From Aerophototrophica crusticola (lineage in GTDB: Bacteria; Pseudomonadota; Alphaproteobacteria; Azospirillales; Azospirillaceae), in assembly GCA_001939945.1 (NCBI GenBank), contig MOEB01000002.1, positions 124,001 through 188,000 of the forward strand: DNA of 64,000 bases. The letters are read 5' to 3'. This document shows, in pieces, positions 27,169 through 34,992 of the stretch. Numbering within the stretch: the first letter of the stretch is position 1; every line of letters begins with the position of its first letter. Both the position numbers and the translations under genes were made by a program. The notes under the pieces are model-generated. The model was not told the origin of the DNA. It did not search any database and saw nothing but the letters and a program-made list of their open reading frames with translations.

Positions 27169-28668
27169 ATGGCGGCTCGCGTTGGGGGGACGGCAGCGGA
27201 TCGGGCGGGGACGGAAGCTCCGGGTCCGGACGGCGCCCTTGCCAAGCTGGAAGCCCATTTCCGCAGCCTGGACGAACCCGCCCTGCTGCGCGTGGCCCGG
27301 GCGGTGGAACTCGCCCGTGCCGGCGACCGCAAGGACCCCACCGACGAACAGATCCTCAGCAGCCTCCGCCCCCGCCTGCGGGAACTGCGCCCCCCGCGGG
27401 TGCCGACCCTGCAACGGGTCATCTGCCAGGGCTTCGAGCCCTTCCTGCATGATGGGCCATTCCCGGAGGAGAAGCGCCGCGGCCACCTGTCCCGCGCCGT
27501 ACTGGGACCCTGGTGGCGGCTGCTTCTGACCAGCCCCGACCGTCAAACCCTGGTGGCCCTGGAGGTCGGGTACGGCAAGGCCGTGCAGGACCACCGCGCC
27601 GACGCCGCGGAAAGCTTCGGCACCCAGGCGGCTTCCGTCGCTCTCGGCATGACCGCCACCCTCCTGGCAGAGGCGGACCGGTCCATTGGCCGGCGGGCCG
27701 AGCTGGCCCAGACCCTGGGCGGGGAACAAGGGCTGGCCGACCTGCGGGAACTGGCCCTGTTGCTGCGCCTCCGCCCGCGGCTGGTCCCCGCCCTCGACCG
27801 GGTCCGCCAGGCAGCCCCCCTGGACATGGGCTGGCGGGTGGCTGACTTCACGCCCGCCGCGGTGATCGCCGCCCGCAACGCCTATCTCGACCTGCATGAC
27901 GCGGAGCCGGAGTTGGTCGAGTATCTCTTCCTCGGCCTGATGGGCGCGCTGGCCCAGCCCTGGCAGGCCCTGCGGCTGGTCCGCGTCCTGTCCCAGGACA
28001 TGTCCAAGGCGGCGGGCCACCCGGCCGCCCTGATCCCGGCCCGCCTGTTCTCCGACCTCACCCGCACCCTGGGTGAGATCGGCCGCCAAGTGGGCGGGGA
28101 GGGGCAGATGAGCCGCCGGGCCTGGCTGCTGACCTGCGCCAAGCTGGTCTCCGACGCCGGCCAGATGGTGAAGGGGCTGGCGGAGGAAGGGCAGGTGGAT
28201 GCCCACCCCGACTGGCAGAAGCTGCTGGCGGAGGCCCGGCAGAAGGTGGCCCAGGCGGTGGACGGGTTCGCCGCCCTGGCCCTGCGCGAATGCCTCCAGG
28301 TCCTTCCCGTGCGGCAGGTGCGGGAGGACGGGGGCCAGGCCCGTCAGGAACCGGACATGACCCGCGCCCTGACGGAAGAACAGGTGGCCACCGCCCAGGC
28401 CGCAACCGTTCTGTTCGCCGCCGTGCGCAAGCTGGCGGAGCAGGAACGCCTGGACCGCTCCATCCGCGCCAAGGAAGCGGATCTGGAACAGTCCCTGAAG
28501 ATCGGCATCGACTTCCGGATCGAGTATCTGCGCGCCCGCCTGAAGCACGGCATCGCCATCGCCCAGCTCGACGCCGTGCACCAGGTGCTGAAGGGCCTGC
28601 CCGGCATCAACATCATCCGCGACCTGGAATACCGGGTGGAACGCACCCTGGAACGCTTCCGGGCGTGA
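27169..28668 (+). CDS. Large conserved-looking protein of unknown function
   Basis: I do not recognise this 499-residue protein. It is soluble, almost entirely alpha-helical by composition, with no signal peptide or transmembrane segment. Recurrent features are HFRSLDEPALLRVARAVELA, a central helical part with LVEYLFLGLMGALAQPW, and a C-terminal coiled-coil (EADLEQSLKIGIDFRIEYLRARLKHG). AGGGG sits 6 bp before the ATG at 27169; ATG 27151 would add six residues. It stands alone between recJ and tRNA-Glu. Confidence 0.8.
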   Translation: MAARVGGTAADRAGTEAPGPDGALAKLEAHFRSLDEPALLRVARAVELARAGDRKDPTDEQILSSLRPRLRELRPPRVPTLQRVICQGFEPFLHDGPFPEEKRRGHLSRAVLGPWWRLLLTSPDRQTLVALEVGYGKAVQDHRADAAESFGTQAASVALGMTATLLAEADRSIGRRAELAQTLGGEQGLADLRELALLLRLRPRLVPALDRVRQAAPLDMGWRVADFTPAAVIAARNAYLDLHDAEPELVEYLFLGLMGALAQPWQALRLVRVLSQDMSKAAGHPAALIPARLFSDLTRTLGEIGRQVGGEGQMSRRAWLLTCAKLVSDAGQMVKGLAEEGQVDAHPDWQKLLAEARQKVAQAVDGFAALALRECLQVLPVRQVREDGGQARQEPDMTRALTEEQVATAQAATVLFAAVRKLAEQERLDRSIRAKEADLEQSLKIGIDFRIEYLRARLKHGIAIAQLDAVHQVLKGLPGINIIRDLEYRVERTLERFRA

Positions 28669-28719
28669 CAAGCCCGCGACAGCGCATCAGCCCCCTGCGT
28701 CGCCCACACAACTAAGCGC

Positions 28720-28748
28720 TTGCAACGGCCGCGTTACCCCGCTAACAA
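28720..28748 (+). promoter_or_regulatory. Sigma-70-like promoter of tRNA-Glu
   Basis: TTGCAA (28720-28725) and TAACAA (28743-28748) are separated by exactly 17 bp and end 17 bp before the mature tRNA. The layout resembles the promoters in front of the other tRNA genes in this window. Confidence 0.6.
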
Positions 28749-28765
28749 GACGCCCGCCGCACGAC

Positions 28766-28841
28766 GTCCCCATCGTCTAGAGGCCTAGGACACCAGCCTT
28801 TCACGTTGGCAGCACGGGTTCGAATCCCGTTGGGGACGCCA
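28766..28841 (+). tRNA. tRNA-Glu (anticodon TTC)
   Basis: The cloverleaf is complete: acceptor GTCCCCA pairs with TGGGGAC, followed by discriminator G and encoded CCA. The D arm is TCTAGAGGCCTAGGA, the anticodon loop CTTTCAC gives TTC, and the T arm contains GGGTTCGAATCCC. It is typical of bacterial tRNA-Glu. Confidence 0.96.
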
Positions 28842-28861
28842 CTCCTTCCGTCGGCTCACGC

Positions 28862-28879
28862 ACTTTCGAATTCGAAAGT
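28862..28879. repeat. Palindrome ACTTTCGAATTCGAAAGT, copy 2
   Basis: This 18-bp perfect palindrome lies 20 bp after tRNA-Glu. On the minus strand it is preceded by GGGGAAACAAAGCG, which resembles the GGGAAAAACG flank of copy 1. See also 14285 and 57658. Confidence 0.85.
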
Positions 28880-29006
28880 CGCTTTGTTTCCCCTTCAGCG
28901 TTGCGTTTGGCTTCCCGGCGCCTCTGGCAACCGGACATCTCCCCTGCGTGCCGCGCTTTCGGATAGCGTAGCCGGTCGACTGTGCCGCCGCGACCGGAGA
29001 CGTTTC

Positions 29007-29396
29007 ATGCCTGCCTTGTACCGCGCCGCCCTGGTGGTAGCCCTCGCCATCGTCCTCTCCGTTCCGGGCGCCATCCCGACCCATGCTGGGACGCGCGGCA
29101 AGGATGACCTGCTCCAGGCCGGGGTGACAGCGGCCGCTGTGGCGGGGCTGCTGGGCCCGGCTGCCTCCCAGATCCTGTCCGTGGGCGCAAAGCCGCTGGC
29201 GCCGAGGATTGCCAAGGACATCGTGCGCGGCAAGAAGCTGCCACCCGGCATCGGCAAGCAGGCCGTGCCGCCGACCCTGCTGCACCGGCTACCCGGGCTG
29301 GACGGGCATGAGTGGGCGCGCATCGGGACCGATCTGGTCCTCGTTGCCGTCGCCACGCAGGTTGTGGCCCAGGTGATTACCGACGTGTTTTCCTGA
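29007..29396 (+). CDS. RcnB/CigR-like periplasmic protein
   Basis: The 129-residue protein begins with a signal peptide (LYRAALVVALAIVLSVPGAI, cleavage near THAG). Its C-terminal half has the pattern RGKKLPPGIGKQ, LPGLDGHEWARIGTDLVLVAVATQVVAQV, which resembles the RcnB/CigR-type domain (LPPG repeats followed by G-DLVL-D-ATG-V). Family members are periplasmic and linked to nickel/cobalt homeostasis or virulence modulation; the role here is unknown. The similarity is by eye and moderate. Confidence 0.65.
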   Translation: MPALYRAALVVALAIVLSVPGAIPTHAGTRGKDDLLQAGVTAAAVAGLLGPAASQILSVGAKPLAPRIAKDIVRGKKLPPGIGKQAVPPTLLHRLPGLDGHEWARIGTDLVLVAVATQVVAQVITDVFS

Positions 29397-29424
29397 TCCT
29401 GCCGGTCGGAAATTCACCGGCCGA

Positions 29425-29438
29425 ATGATCCTGATCAA
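29425..29438 (+). promoter_or_regulatory. FNR/FixK-type box upstream of the SafE-like gene
   Basis: ATGATCCTGATCAA differs by one base from the FNR/FixK consensus TTGAT-N4-ATCAA. It lies 68 bp before the start codon, compatible with activation under low oxygen. Confidence 0.7.
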
Positions 29439-29505
29439 GGCACGACCGAAGGTGGGCAGGGCAGGGTGTGTCCAACGTCGCCCGCCCTGACCGGATCGGC
29501 CAACC

Positions 29506-30285
29506 ATGCACGACCACGCCCACCACGCCGCCCAGGCCGTCCCGCACCTGCTGGAGGCCGCCAGCCTATGGCCCCTGATGGCGGCCCTGTTCATGACCGG
29601 GCTGGTGGGCGGGTTCGGGCACTGCACCGGCATGTGCGGCCCCTTCGTCATGGCCCAGGTGGCCGGGGGCATCGCCAACCGTCCCGCCAGCGCCGACACG
29701 GTGCTGCGCCGGGCCGCGGGTGGGGTGCTGGTGCCCTATCATCTGGGAAGGCTGACGACCTATGGCTTGCTCGGCGCCGTGGCGGGTGGGCTGTCCGGAA
29801 TGGTGGTGCAGGCCACCGGCTTCCGCTGGGTGCTGGTGGGCTTCCTGGCCCTGGCGGCCACGCTGTTCCTGCTCCAGGGTCTGGGCGGCCTCGCCCGCTG
29901 GATGCCGGCCCTGGCGGTATTCAAGAACGTGTCCGGGCTGGGTTGGGCCTCCCAGGTGGGCCAAGCCCTTTCCCGTCCCCTGCGGCCCCTGTTCGCGAAG
30001 CCCGGGGGCCTGAACGGCTACCTGCTGGGCGTGACACTGGGCTTCCTGCCCTGCGGCTTCCTGTATGCTGCCCTGGCGTCGGCCGTGGGGGCGGGCAGCA
30101 TGGTCGGCGGCCTTGCCCTGATGGCGGCTTTCGCCCTGGGCACCATGCCCAGCCTGATGACGGTGGGCATCCTGGGCTCCGTCGCCGGATCCCGCTGGGT
30201 CGGGGTGATGAAGGCGCTGACCCCGGCGCTGATGCTGTTCAACGCCGGGGTGGTCGCGACCATGGCCTGGCACGCGGCCGGTTAA
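29506..30285 (+). CDS. SafE/COG2836-type membrane protein, probable copper/cbb3-linked transporter
   Basis: The 259-residue protein has about six transmembrane segments and belongs to the sulfite exporter TauE/SafE-like COG2836 family related to DsbD-type transporters. A His-rich start (HDHAHHAAQ) precedes GGFGHCTGMCGPFVMAQV with two Cys residues, and GVTLGFLPCGFLYAAL holds another. COG2836 proteins often lie in cbb3 oxidase gene clusters, where a role in copper delivery or cytochrome maturation is suspected. An FNR-type box upstream and ccoN 1.3 kb away support that link. Confidence 0.82.
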   Translation: MHDHAHHAAQAVPHLLEAASLWPLMAALFMTGLVGGFGHCTGMCGPFVMAQVAGGIANRPASADTVLRRAAGGVLVPYHLGRLTTYGLLGAVAGGLSGMVVQATGFRWVLVGFLALAATLFLLQGLGGLARWMPALAVFKNVSGLGWASQVGQALSRPLRPLFAKPGGLNGYLLGVTLGFLPCGFLYAALASAVGAGSMVGGLALMAAFALGTMPSLMTVGILGSVAGSRWVGVMKALTPALMLFNAGVVATMAWHAAG

Positions 30286-30296
30286 CGCGGGTCAGG

Positions 30297-30376
30297 CTTC
30301 CGGTAACCGGAAGTCCGACCCGGCGTAGCCTGCCCCGGCCCCCGAGCCGGGGGCGCCTGAGGCACACGAAGACTCA
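30297..30376. repeat. Dispersed element, degenerate copy C
   Basis: The hairpin CTTCCGG-TAA-CCGGAAG (30297-30313) and the hairpin CCCCC-GAGCC-GGGGG (30339-30353) are followed by the tail GGCGCCTGAGG plus ACACGAAGACTCA (30352-30376). The 25-base tail matches copy A at 9065-9089 with one mismatch. As in copy A, it ends exactly on the stop codon of a minus-strand gene. Confidence 0.7.
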
Positions 30377-31171
30377 CACCGTTTCCCCGTCCTCCGCCAC
30401 CAGGTCCTTGTAGGCGTGCCAAGTGGCGTGGCCGATCAGGGGGAAGGCCACCGCCAACCCGAAGAACAGGGTGGCCAGACCGACACCGGTGAAGAAGACG
30501 ATGATGAACCCCCATAGCAGCATGGCCTTGGGGTTCACCTGCACCGCGGTGATGCTGGTGGCCACGGCGGTGAAGATGTTGGTCTGCCGGTCCAGCAGCA
30601 TGGGCAGTGACACGGCCGACAGGCAGAAGGCGGCGAAGGCCAGCACACCGCCCAGGGCCGTGCCCACCACCAGGAAGGGCAGGCTGACGGGGGAATTGAA
30701 GACCACCGACACCAAATTCTCGAAGCTGGGGTTCAGCCCGGAAAAGAACAGGGCATAGAGCAGTGTCGCCGTGCGGATCCAGAAGAGCTGGAGCAGCAGC
30801 AGCATCACCCCCATAAGCCCGATCTGCAGCCCGTTGGCCCGGAACGCGCCGAGGATGTCGCGGAACGAGGCTTCCTCACCCCGGGCCCGGCGGCGGCTGG
30901 CCTCATACAGCCCTACCGCGGCCAGCGGCGCCACCAGCATGAAGCCGGCGCACATGGGCAGCAGCAGGTAGAAATAGCCGGCCCCGGTCATGGCCAGCAC
31001 CAAGCCCCAGCTGAAAGCCGCGACGGTGGCGCCATAGGCGAGGCTGACCCGCCAGCCGGCGACCAGGTCGGCGTAGCCCATCTGCATCCAGTGCCAGGGC
31101 CTGTCCACGGCGATCCGTCGCACTTCGGGCGACGGGGTGGCGAATACGGGGACCACGTCGGTATGGTTCAT
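30374..31171 (-). CDS. DUF2189 membrane protein
   Basis: The 265-residue protein has six hydrophobic segments and the DUF2189 layout: DLVAGWRVSLAYGATVAAFSW, GFMLVAPLAAVGLYEASRR and a final FFGLAVAFPLIGHATWHAYKDLV. DUF2189 proteins are often near cytochrome oxidase genes but have no settled function. GGAGGAG precedes the ATG. It is divergent from ccoN across a 447-bp regulatory region that contains an FNR-type box. Confidence 0.88.
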   Translation of the reverse strand: MNHTDVVPVFATPSPEVRRIAVDRPWHWMQMGYADLVAGWRVSLAYGATVAAFSWGLVLAMTGAGYFYLLLPMCAGFMLVAPLAAVGLYEASRRRARGEEASFRDILGAFRANGLQIGLMGVMLLLLQLFWIRTATLLYALFFSGLNPSFENLVSVVFNSPVSLPFLVVGTALGGVLAFAAFCLSAVSLPMLLDRQTNIFTAVATSITAVQVNPKAMLLWGFIIVFFTGVGLATLFFGLAVAFPLIGHATWHAYKDLVAEDGETV

Positions 31172-31618
31172 GGGAGCTCCTCCTGGTCGCGGGCCTTTGC
31201 GCCTCTTTTCAGGATAGATTGCACGAATCAGTGCGCGACGTCCCGCATTTTACCTGTGGCATCCGCTGATTTTCGCGACGACGACCCGGCCGCGGACCAC
31301 CGCGCGGGCGCGTGGGGGAAGGGCAGGCCGACCCAAAGGGGGCCTCCGTCCGCCAAGCCGCATCCTCGCGGGCATTTCAGCTCTTCGGGATAGTGTTCTT
31401 GGGCGGCAGCCGCCGAATACCGTCCGATTCGGCCTGATCTGCCACCACAACTGCGACATTAGTATCCGCCTGCCCCACTGCGCCTTGATGCAGGTCAATG
31501 CGCCGGCATGCCCCCACAAGCAGTGTGGCGTCACCAATGGAAGCCGCCCGGACTCCATCAGGGGTGACCCCATGCAGCAGGGCGGCCGACAAGAACGACC
31601 AATTGACCGGGGGTTGTT
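31172..31618. other. Intergenic region between DUF2189 and ccoN
   Basis: No gene is seen in these 447 bp. The half next to DUF2189 is GC-rich without clear structure. The ccoN-proximal part carries the FNR/FixK box at 31485-31498 and a long leader of about 120 bp ending in GGGGG before the ccoN ATG. Confidence 0.6.
31485..31498 (+). promoter_or_regulatory. FNR/FixK-type box upstream of ccoNOQP
   Basis: TTGATGCAGGTCAA matches TTGAT-N4-ATCAA with one mismatch, the same form often seen in front of ccoN/fixN operons. It lies 120 bp before the ccoN start, as expected for an activator site with a leader of some tens of bases. Low-oxygen induction of the oxidase is inferred. Confidence 0.8.
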
Positions 31619-33103
31619 ATGAGTGTTGCCCTCACCGGCGAGGCATCCCGCGCGACGGCCGGACCCGTCGTGCAGGAGGCGTACTATGAGGACGTCGTCC
31701 GCGCCTTCATGATCGCGGCCATGTTCTGGGGCATCGCGGCCTTCGCCGCGGGCGTCGTCATCGCCCTGCAACTGGCCTTCCCCGAGCTGAACCTCGGGAT
31801 CGAGTACACGAGCTTCGGCCGCCTTCGTCCGCTGCACACCTCCGCGGCGATCTTCGCCTTCGGCGGCAGCGCGCTGATCGGCTCCAGCCTCTACGTGGTC
31901 CAGCGCACCTGCCGCGCCCCGCTGTTCGGCGGGCCGGAGCTGGCCTGGTTCATCTTCTTCGGCTACCAGCTCTTCATCGTGCTGGCCGCCACCGGCTACC
32001 TGCTGGGCATCACCCAGGGCAAGGAATACGCCGAGCCGGAGTGGTACGTGGACCTGTGGCTGACCATCGTCTGGGTGGTCTACGCCATCGTCTTCATCGG
32101 CACGCTGTTCAAGCGCCGTGAGCCGCACATCTACGTGGCCAACTGGTTCTACGTGGCCTTCATCCTGACCATCGCGATCCTGCACCTGGTGAACAACACC
32201 ACCGTGCCGGTCAGCCTCTTCGGCACGAAGAGCTACATCGCCTGGTCCGGCGTGCAGGACGCCATGATCCAGTGGTGGTACGGGCACAACGCGGTGGGCT
32301 TCTTCCTGACCGCCGGCTTCCTGGGCATGATGTACTACTTCATCCCCAAGGCCGCCGACCGCCCGGTCTACAGCTACCGGCTGTCCATCGTGCACTTCTG
32401 GGCCCTGATCTTCCTGTACATCTGGGCCGGCCCGCACCACCTGCACTACACCGCGCTGCCCGACTGGGCGCAGACGCTGGGCATGGTGTTCTCGGTCATC
32501 CTGTGGATGCCCAGCTGGGGCGGCATGATCAACGGCATCATGACCCTGTCGGGTGCCTGGGACAAGCTGCGCACCGACCCCGGCCTGCGCTTCTCCGTGG
32601 CCGCCGTCGGCTTCTACGGGATGAGCACCTTCGAAGGCCCGGTCATGTCGGTCAAGGCCGTCAACGGCCTGTCCCACTACACCGACTGGACCATCGGCCA
32701 CGTGCACTCCGGTGCGCTGGGCTGGGTCGCCTTCATCTGCTTCGGCATGATCTACTATCTGACGCCGGTGCTGTGGAAGAAGCGTGGCCTGTACAGCAAG
32801 GCCCTGGTGGAGTGGCACTTCTGGACCGCCACCATCGGCATCGTGCTGTACATCACCGCCATGTGGGTGTCCGGCATCATGCAGGGCCTGATGTGGCGCG
32901 CCTACGACGAGTACGGGTTCCTGCAGTACTCGTTCGTCGAGACCGTCGCGGCCATGCACCCCTACTACCTGATCCGTGCGGCCGGCGGCGTGCTGTTCCT
33001 GACCGGCGCCCTGATCATGGCCTACAACCTGATCCGCACCATCCGCAGCGTGGAATCGGCCGAGCCGAATACGCTGCCCGCCTCCGCCGTCGCGGCCGAG
33101 TGA
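31619..33103 (+). CDS. ccoN: cbb3-type cytochrome c oxidase subunit I
   Basis: CcoN is the catalytic, heme b/b3-CuB subunit of the high-affinity cbb3 oxidase and pumps protons. The 494-residue protein has about 12-14 transmembrane helices. Heme and copper ligands are in place: His73 in [13 protein letters not shown], the CuB His pair in [10 protein letters not shown] (about 274), and [11 protein letters not shown] (about 361) near the heme ligands. It is the first gene of ccoNOQP; ccoO starts 13 bp later. Confidence 0.97.
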   Translation: MSVALTGEASRATAGPVVQEAYYEDVVRAFMIAAMFWGIAAFAAGVVIALQLAFPELNLGIEYTSFGRLRPLHTSAAIFAFGGSALIGSSLYVVQRTCRAPLFGGPELAWFIFFGYQLFIVLAATGYLLGITQGKEYAEPEWYVDLWLTIVWVVYAIVFIGTLFKRREPHIYVANWFYVAFILTIAILHLVNNTTVPVSLFGTKSYIAWSGVQDAMIQWWYGHNAVGFFLTAGFLGMMYYFIPKAADRPVYSYRLSIVHFWALIFLYIWAGPHHLHYTALPDWAQTLGMVFSVILWMPSWGGMINGIMTLSGAWDKLRTDPGLRFSVAAVGFYGMSTFEGPVMSVKAVNGLSHYTDWTIGHVHSGALGWVAFICFGMIYYLTPVLWKKRGLYSKALVEWHFWTATIGIVLYITAMWVSGIMQGLMWRAYDEYGFLQYSFVETVAAMHPYYLIRAAGGVLFLTGALIMAYNLIRTIRSVESAEPNTLPASAVAAE

Positions 33104-33116
33104 GGAGGGACGTGCC

Positions 33117-33842
33117 ATGAAGTTCAGTCACGCAGTCATCGAGAAGAACGTCCTTCTCCTCGTCGTCCTGTCCCTGATCACCATCTCCATCGGTGGCCTG
33201 GTCCAGATCGTCCCGCTGTTCACGGTGGAGAGCACCATCGAGCGCGTGGACGGCGTGCGTCCCTACAGCCCGCTGGAGCTGGCCGGCCGCAACATCTACA
33301 TCCGCGAGGGTTGCTACGTCTGCCACAGCCAGCAGGTCCGCACCTTCAAGGACGAGGTGGAGCGCTACGGCCACTACAGCCTGGCGGCGGAGAGCATGTA
33401 CGACCACCCGTTCCAGTGGGGTTCCAAGCGTACCGGCCCCGACCTGGCCCGCGTGGGCGGCAAGTACTCCAACGACTGGCATGTCGCCCACCTGAACAAC
33501 CCGCGGGCGGTCGTGCCGGAATCCATCATGCCCTCGTACCCCTGGCTGAACCGGCCGCTGAAGTACGCGGACATGGCGGAGCACCTGAAGACCAACCGCA
33601 TCGTCGGCGTCCCCTACACGGATGAGCAGATCGCCAACGCCGTGAAGGACCTGGAGCTGCAGGCCGGCGCCCTGCCGGACGGCGACACGAGCGTGGTGAC
33701 CGCCCGCTACCCCAAGGCCGTGGTCGGTGACTTCGACGGCAACCCCGCCGTGACGGAGATGGACGCCCTGGTGGCCTATCTCCAGATGCTGGGCACGCTG
33801 GTCGACTTCACGAAGATCACCCCCGAAGACCTCAAGCAGTAA
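33117..33842 (+). CDS. ccoO: cbb3-type cytochrome c oxidase subunit II
   Basis: CcoO is the membrane-anchored monoheme cytochrome c subunit. The 241-residue protein has an N-terminal anchor ([22 protein letters not shown]) and one heme c site CYVCHSQQ at about residue 66, then the family segment [27 protein letters not shown]. An axial Met is likely in [11 protein letters not shown] strong GAGGAGGGA ribosome site separates it from ccoN. Confidence 0.97.
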   Translation: MKFSHAVIEKNVLLLVVLSLITISIGGLVQIVPLFTVESTIERVDGVRPYSPLELAGRNIYIREGCYVCHSQQVRTFKDEVERYGHYSLAAESMYDHPFQWGSKRTGPDLARVGGKYSNDWHVAHLNNPRAVVPESIMPSYPWLNRPLKYADMAEHLKTNRIVGVPYTDEQIANAVKDLELQAGALPDGDTSVVTARYPKAVVGDFDGNPAVTEMDALVAYLQMLGTLVDFTKITPEDLKQ

Positions 33843-33854
33843 GGGGAGGCATCG

Positions 33855-34022
33855 ATGATCGAGTTCTATGTCTTCCTGAAGCAGCTCTGGGTCGTCTGGT
33901 TCGTGCTCCTCTTCTCCGGCATCTGCATCTGGGCCTTCTGGCCCAGCCGCCGGGGCCTGATGGAGGAGATGGGGAACATCCCGTTGCGTGACGGCTCGCC
34001 GTCCGCGAAGGCCGCGAGGTAA
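33855..34022 (+). CDS. ccoQ: cbb3-type cytochrome c oxidase subunit CcoQ/FixQ
   Basis: This 55-residue protein has one transmembrane helix (LWVVWFVLLFSGICIWAFWP) followed by SRRGLMEEMGNIPL and a short polar tail, the standard CcoQ layout. CcoQ stabilises the assembled oxidase. A GGGGAGG site precedes the ATG. It lies 12 bp after ccoO and ends 5 bp before ccoP, so the operon is the complete NOQP set. Confidence 0.92.
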   Translation: MIEFYVFLKQLWVVWFVLLFSGICIWAFWPSRRGLMEEMGNIPLRDGSPSAKAAR

Positions 34023-34027
34023 GTGCC

Positions 34028-34897
34028 ATGCCCACCAAGATCGAAAAAGACGCCATCACCGGCCAGAACACCACCGGCCACGAGTGGGATGGCCTGAAGG
34101 AGCTGAACACCCCGCTGCCGAAGTGGTGGCTGTACACCTTCTACGCCACCATCGTGTTCGGCGTCGGCTACACCGTCCTGTACCCGGCTTGGCCGAGCCT
34201 CAGCGGGCATACCGAGGGCACCCTCGGCTGGACCCGCCGCGGTGAGGTGAGCGCCGCCTTGGCCGAGCAGAAGGCCAAGATCGCCCCCATGATGGAGAAG
34301 ATCAAAGCCGCCGAGGTCGCCGACATCCGCAAGGATCCGGAGATGATGGCCTTCGTCACCGCGGCCGGCCGCACGGCCTTCGCGGAGAACTGCGCGGGCT
34401 GCCACGGCGCCGGTGGCGCCGGGGCGAAAGGCTTCCCCACCCTGGCGGACGATGACTGGCTGTGGGGCGGCGCCCCCGACCAGATCCTCCAGACGGTGAC
34501 CTATGGCATCCGCAACGCCAACGCGGACAGCCGGGTCTCCGACATGCCGCGGTTCGGCGCGGACCAGATGCTGGACAAGGCCCAGATCAACGACGTGTCC
34601 GAGTACGTCCTGTCCCTGTCCGGGACGGCGACGGACAAGGCCGCGGCCGAGAAGGGCGCCCAGGTCTATGCCGACAACTGCGCGGCCTGCCACGGCGAGA
34701 AGGGCGAGGGCATCCAGGATGTGGGCGCCCCCCGCTTGAACGACGGGATCTGGCTCTATGGCGGCGACAAGGCCGCCGTGGTGGAGACCGTCACCAACGC
34801 CCGCCGCGGCAGCATGCCGGCCTGGGGCGAGCGTCTGGACCCCGCCACGGTGAAGGTCCTGTCCGCCTACGTCCACGCCCTGGGCGGCGGCAAGTAA
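34028..34897 (+). CDS. ccoP: cbb3-type cytochrome c oxidase subunit III
   Basis: CcoP is the diheme cytochrome c that takes electrons from the bc1 complex or a soluble cytochrome. The 289-residue protein has the CcoP N-terminal segment GHEWDGLKELNTPLPKWWLY, a transmembrane helix, and two heme c sites, CAGCHG (about residue 122) and CAACHG (about 218), each followed by a late Met (DMPRFG, SMPAWG). It is the last gene of the operon and is followed by a terminator. Confidence 0.97.
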   Translation: MPTKIEKDAITGQNTTGHEWDGLKELNTPLPKWWLYTFYATIVFGVGYTVLYPAWPSLSGHTEGTLGWTRRGEVSAALAEQKAKIAPMMEKIKAAEVADIRKDPEMMAFVTAAGRTAFAENCAGCHGAGGAGAKGFPTLADDDWLWGGAPDQILQTVTYGIRNANADSRVSDMPRFGADQMLDKAQINDVSEYVLSLSGTATDKAAAEKGAQVYADNCAACHGEKGEGIQDVGAPRLNDGIWLYGGDKAAVVETVTNARRGSMPAWGERLDPATVKVLSAYVHALGGGK

Positions 34898-34924
34898 GTC
34901 ACCACGACAACCCCCAGTCCCTGA

Positions 34925-34958
34925 CCCCGGGCTGCCCCAAGCAGCCCGGGGTTTTTTA
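34925..34958 (+). terminator. Rho-independent terminator of ccoNOQP
   Basis: CCCCGGGCTGC (34925-34935) pairs with GCAGCCCGGGG (34941-34951) around CCCAA, followed by TTTTTTA. It is a strong canonical terminator 28 bp after ccoP. Confidence 0.93.
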
Positions 34959-34992
34959 TTGGGGCGTCATTTCCCGAACGGATGACTTCCCC

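Noticed and set aside
28862-28879. Attachment site of an integrated element at tRNA-Glu
   Set aside because: No integrase or direct repeat of the tRNA 3' end is visible nearby, and the palindrome also occurs away from tRNA genes.
31250-33118. A 620-codon minus-strand open frame opposite ccoN
   Set aside because: It is antisense to a fully recognisable ccoN with all ligand histidines; its own translation shows no family features.
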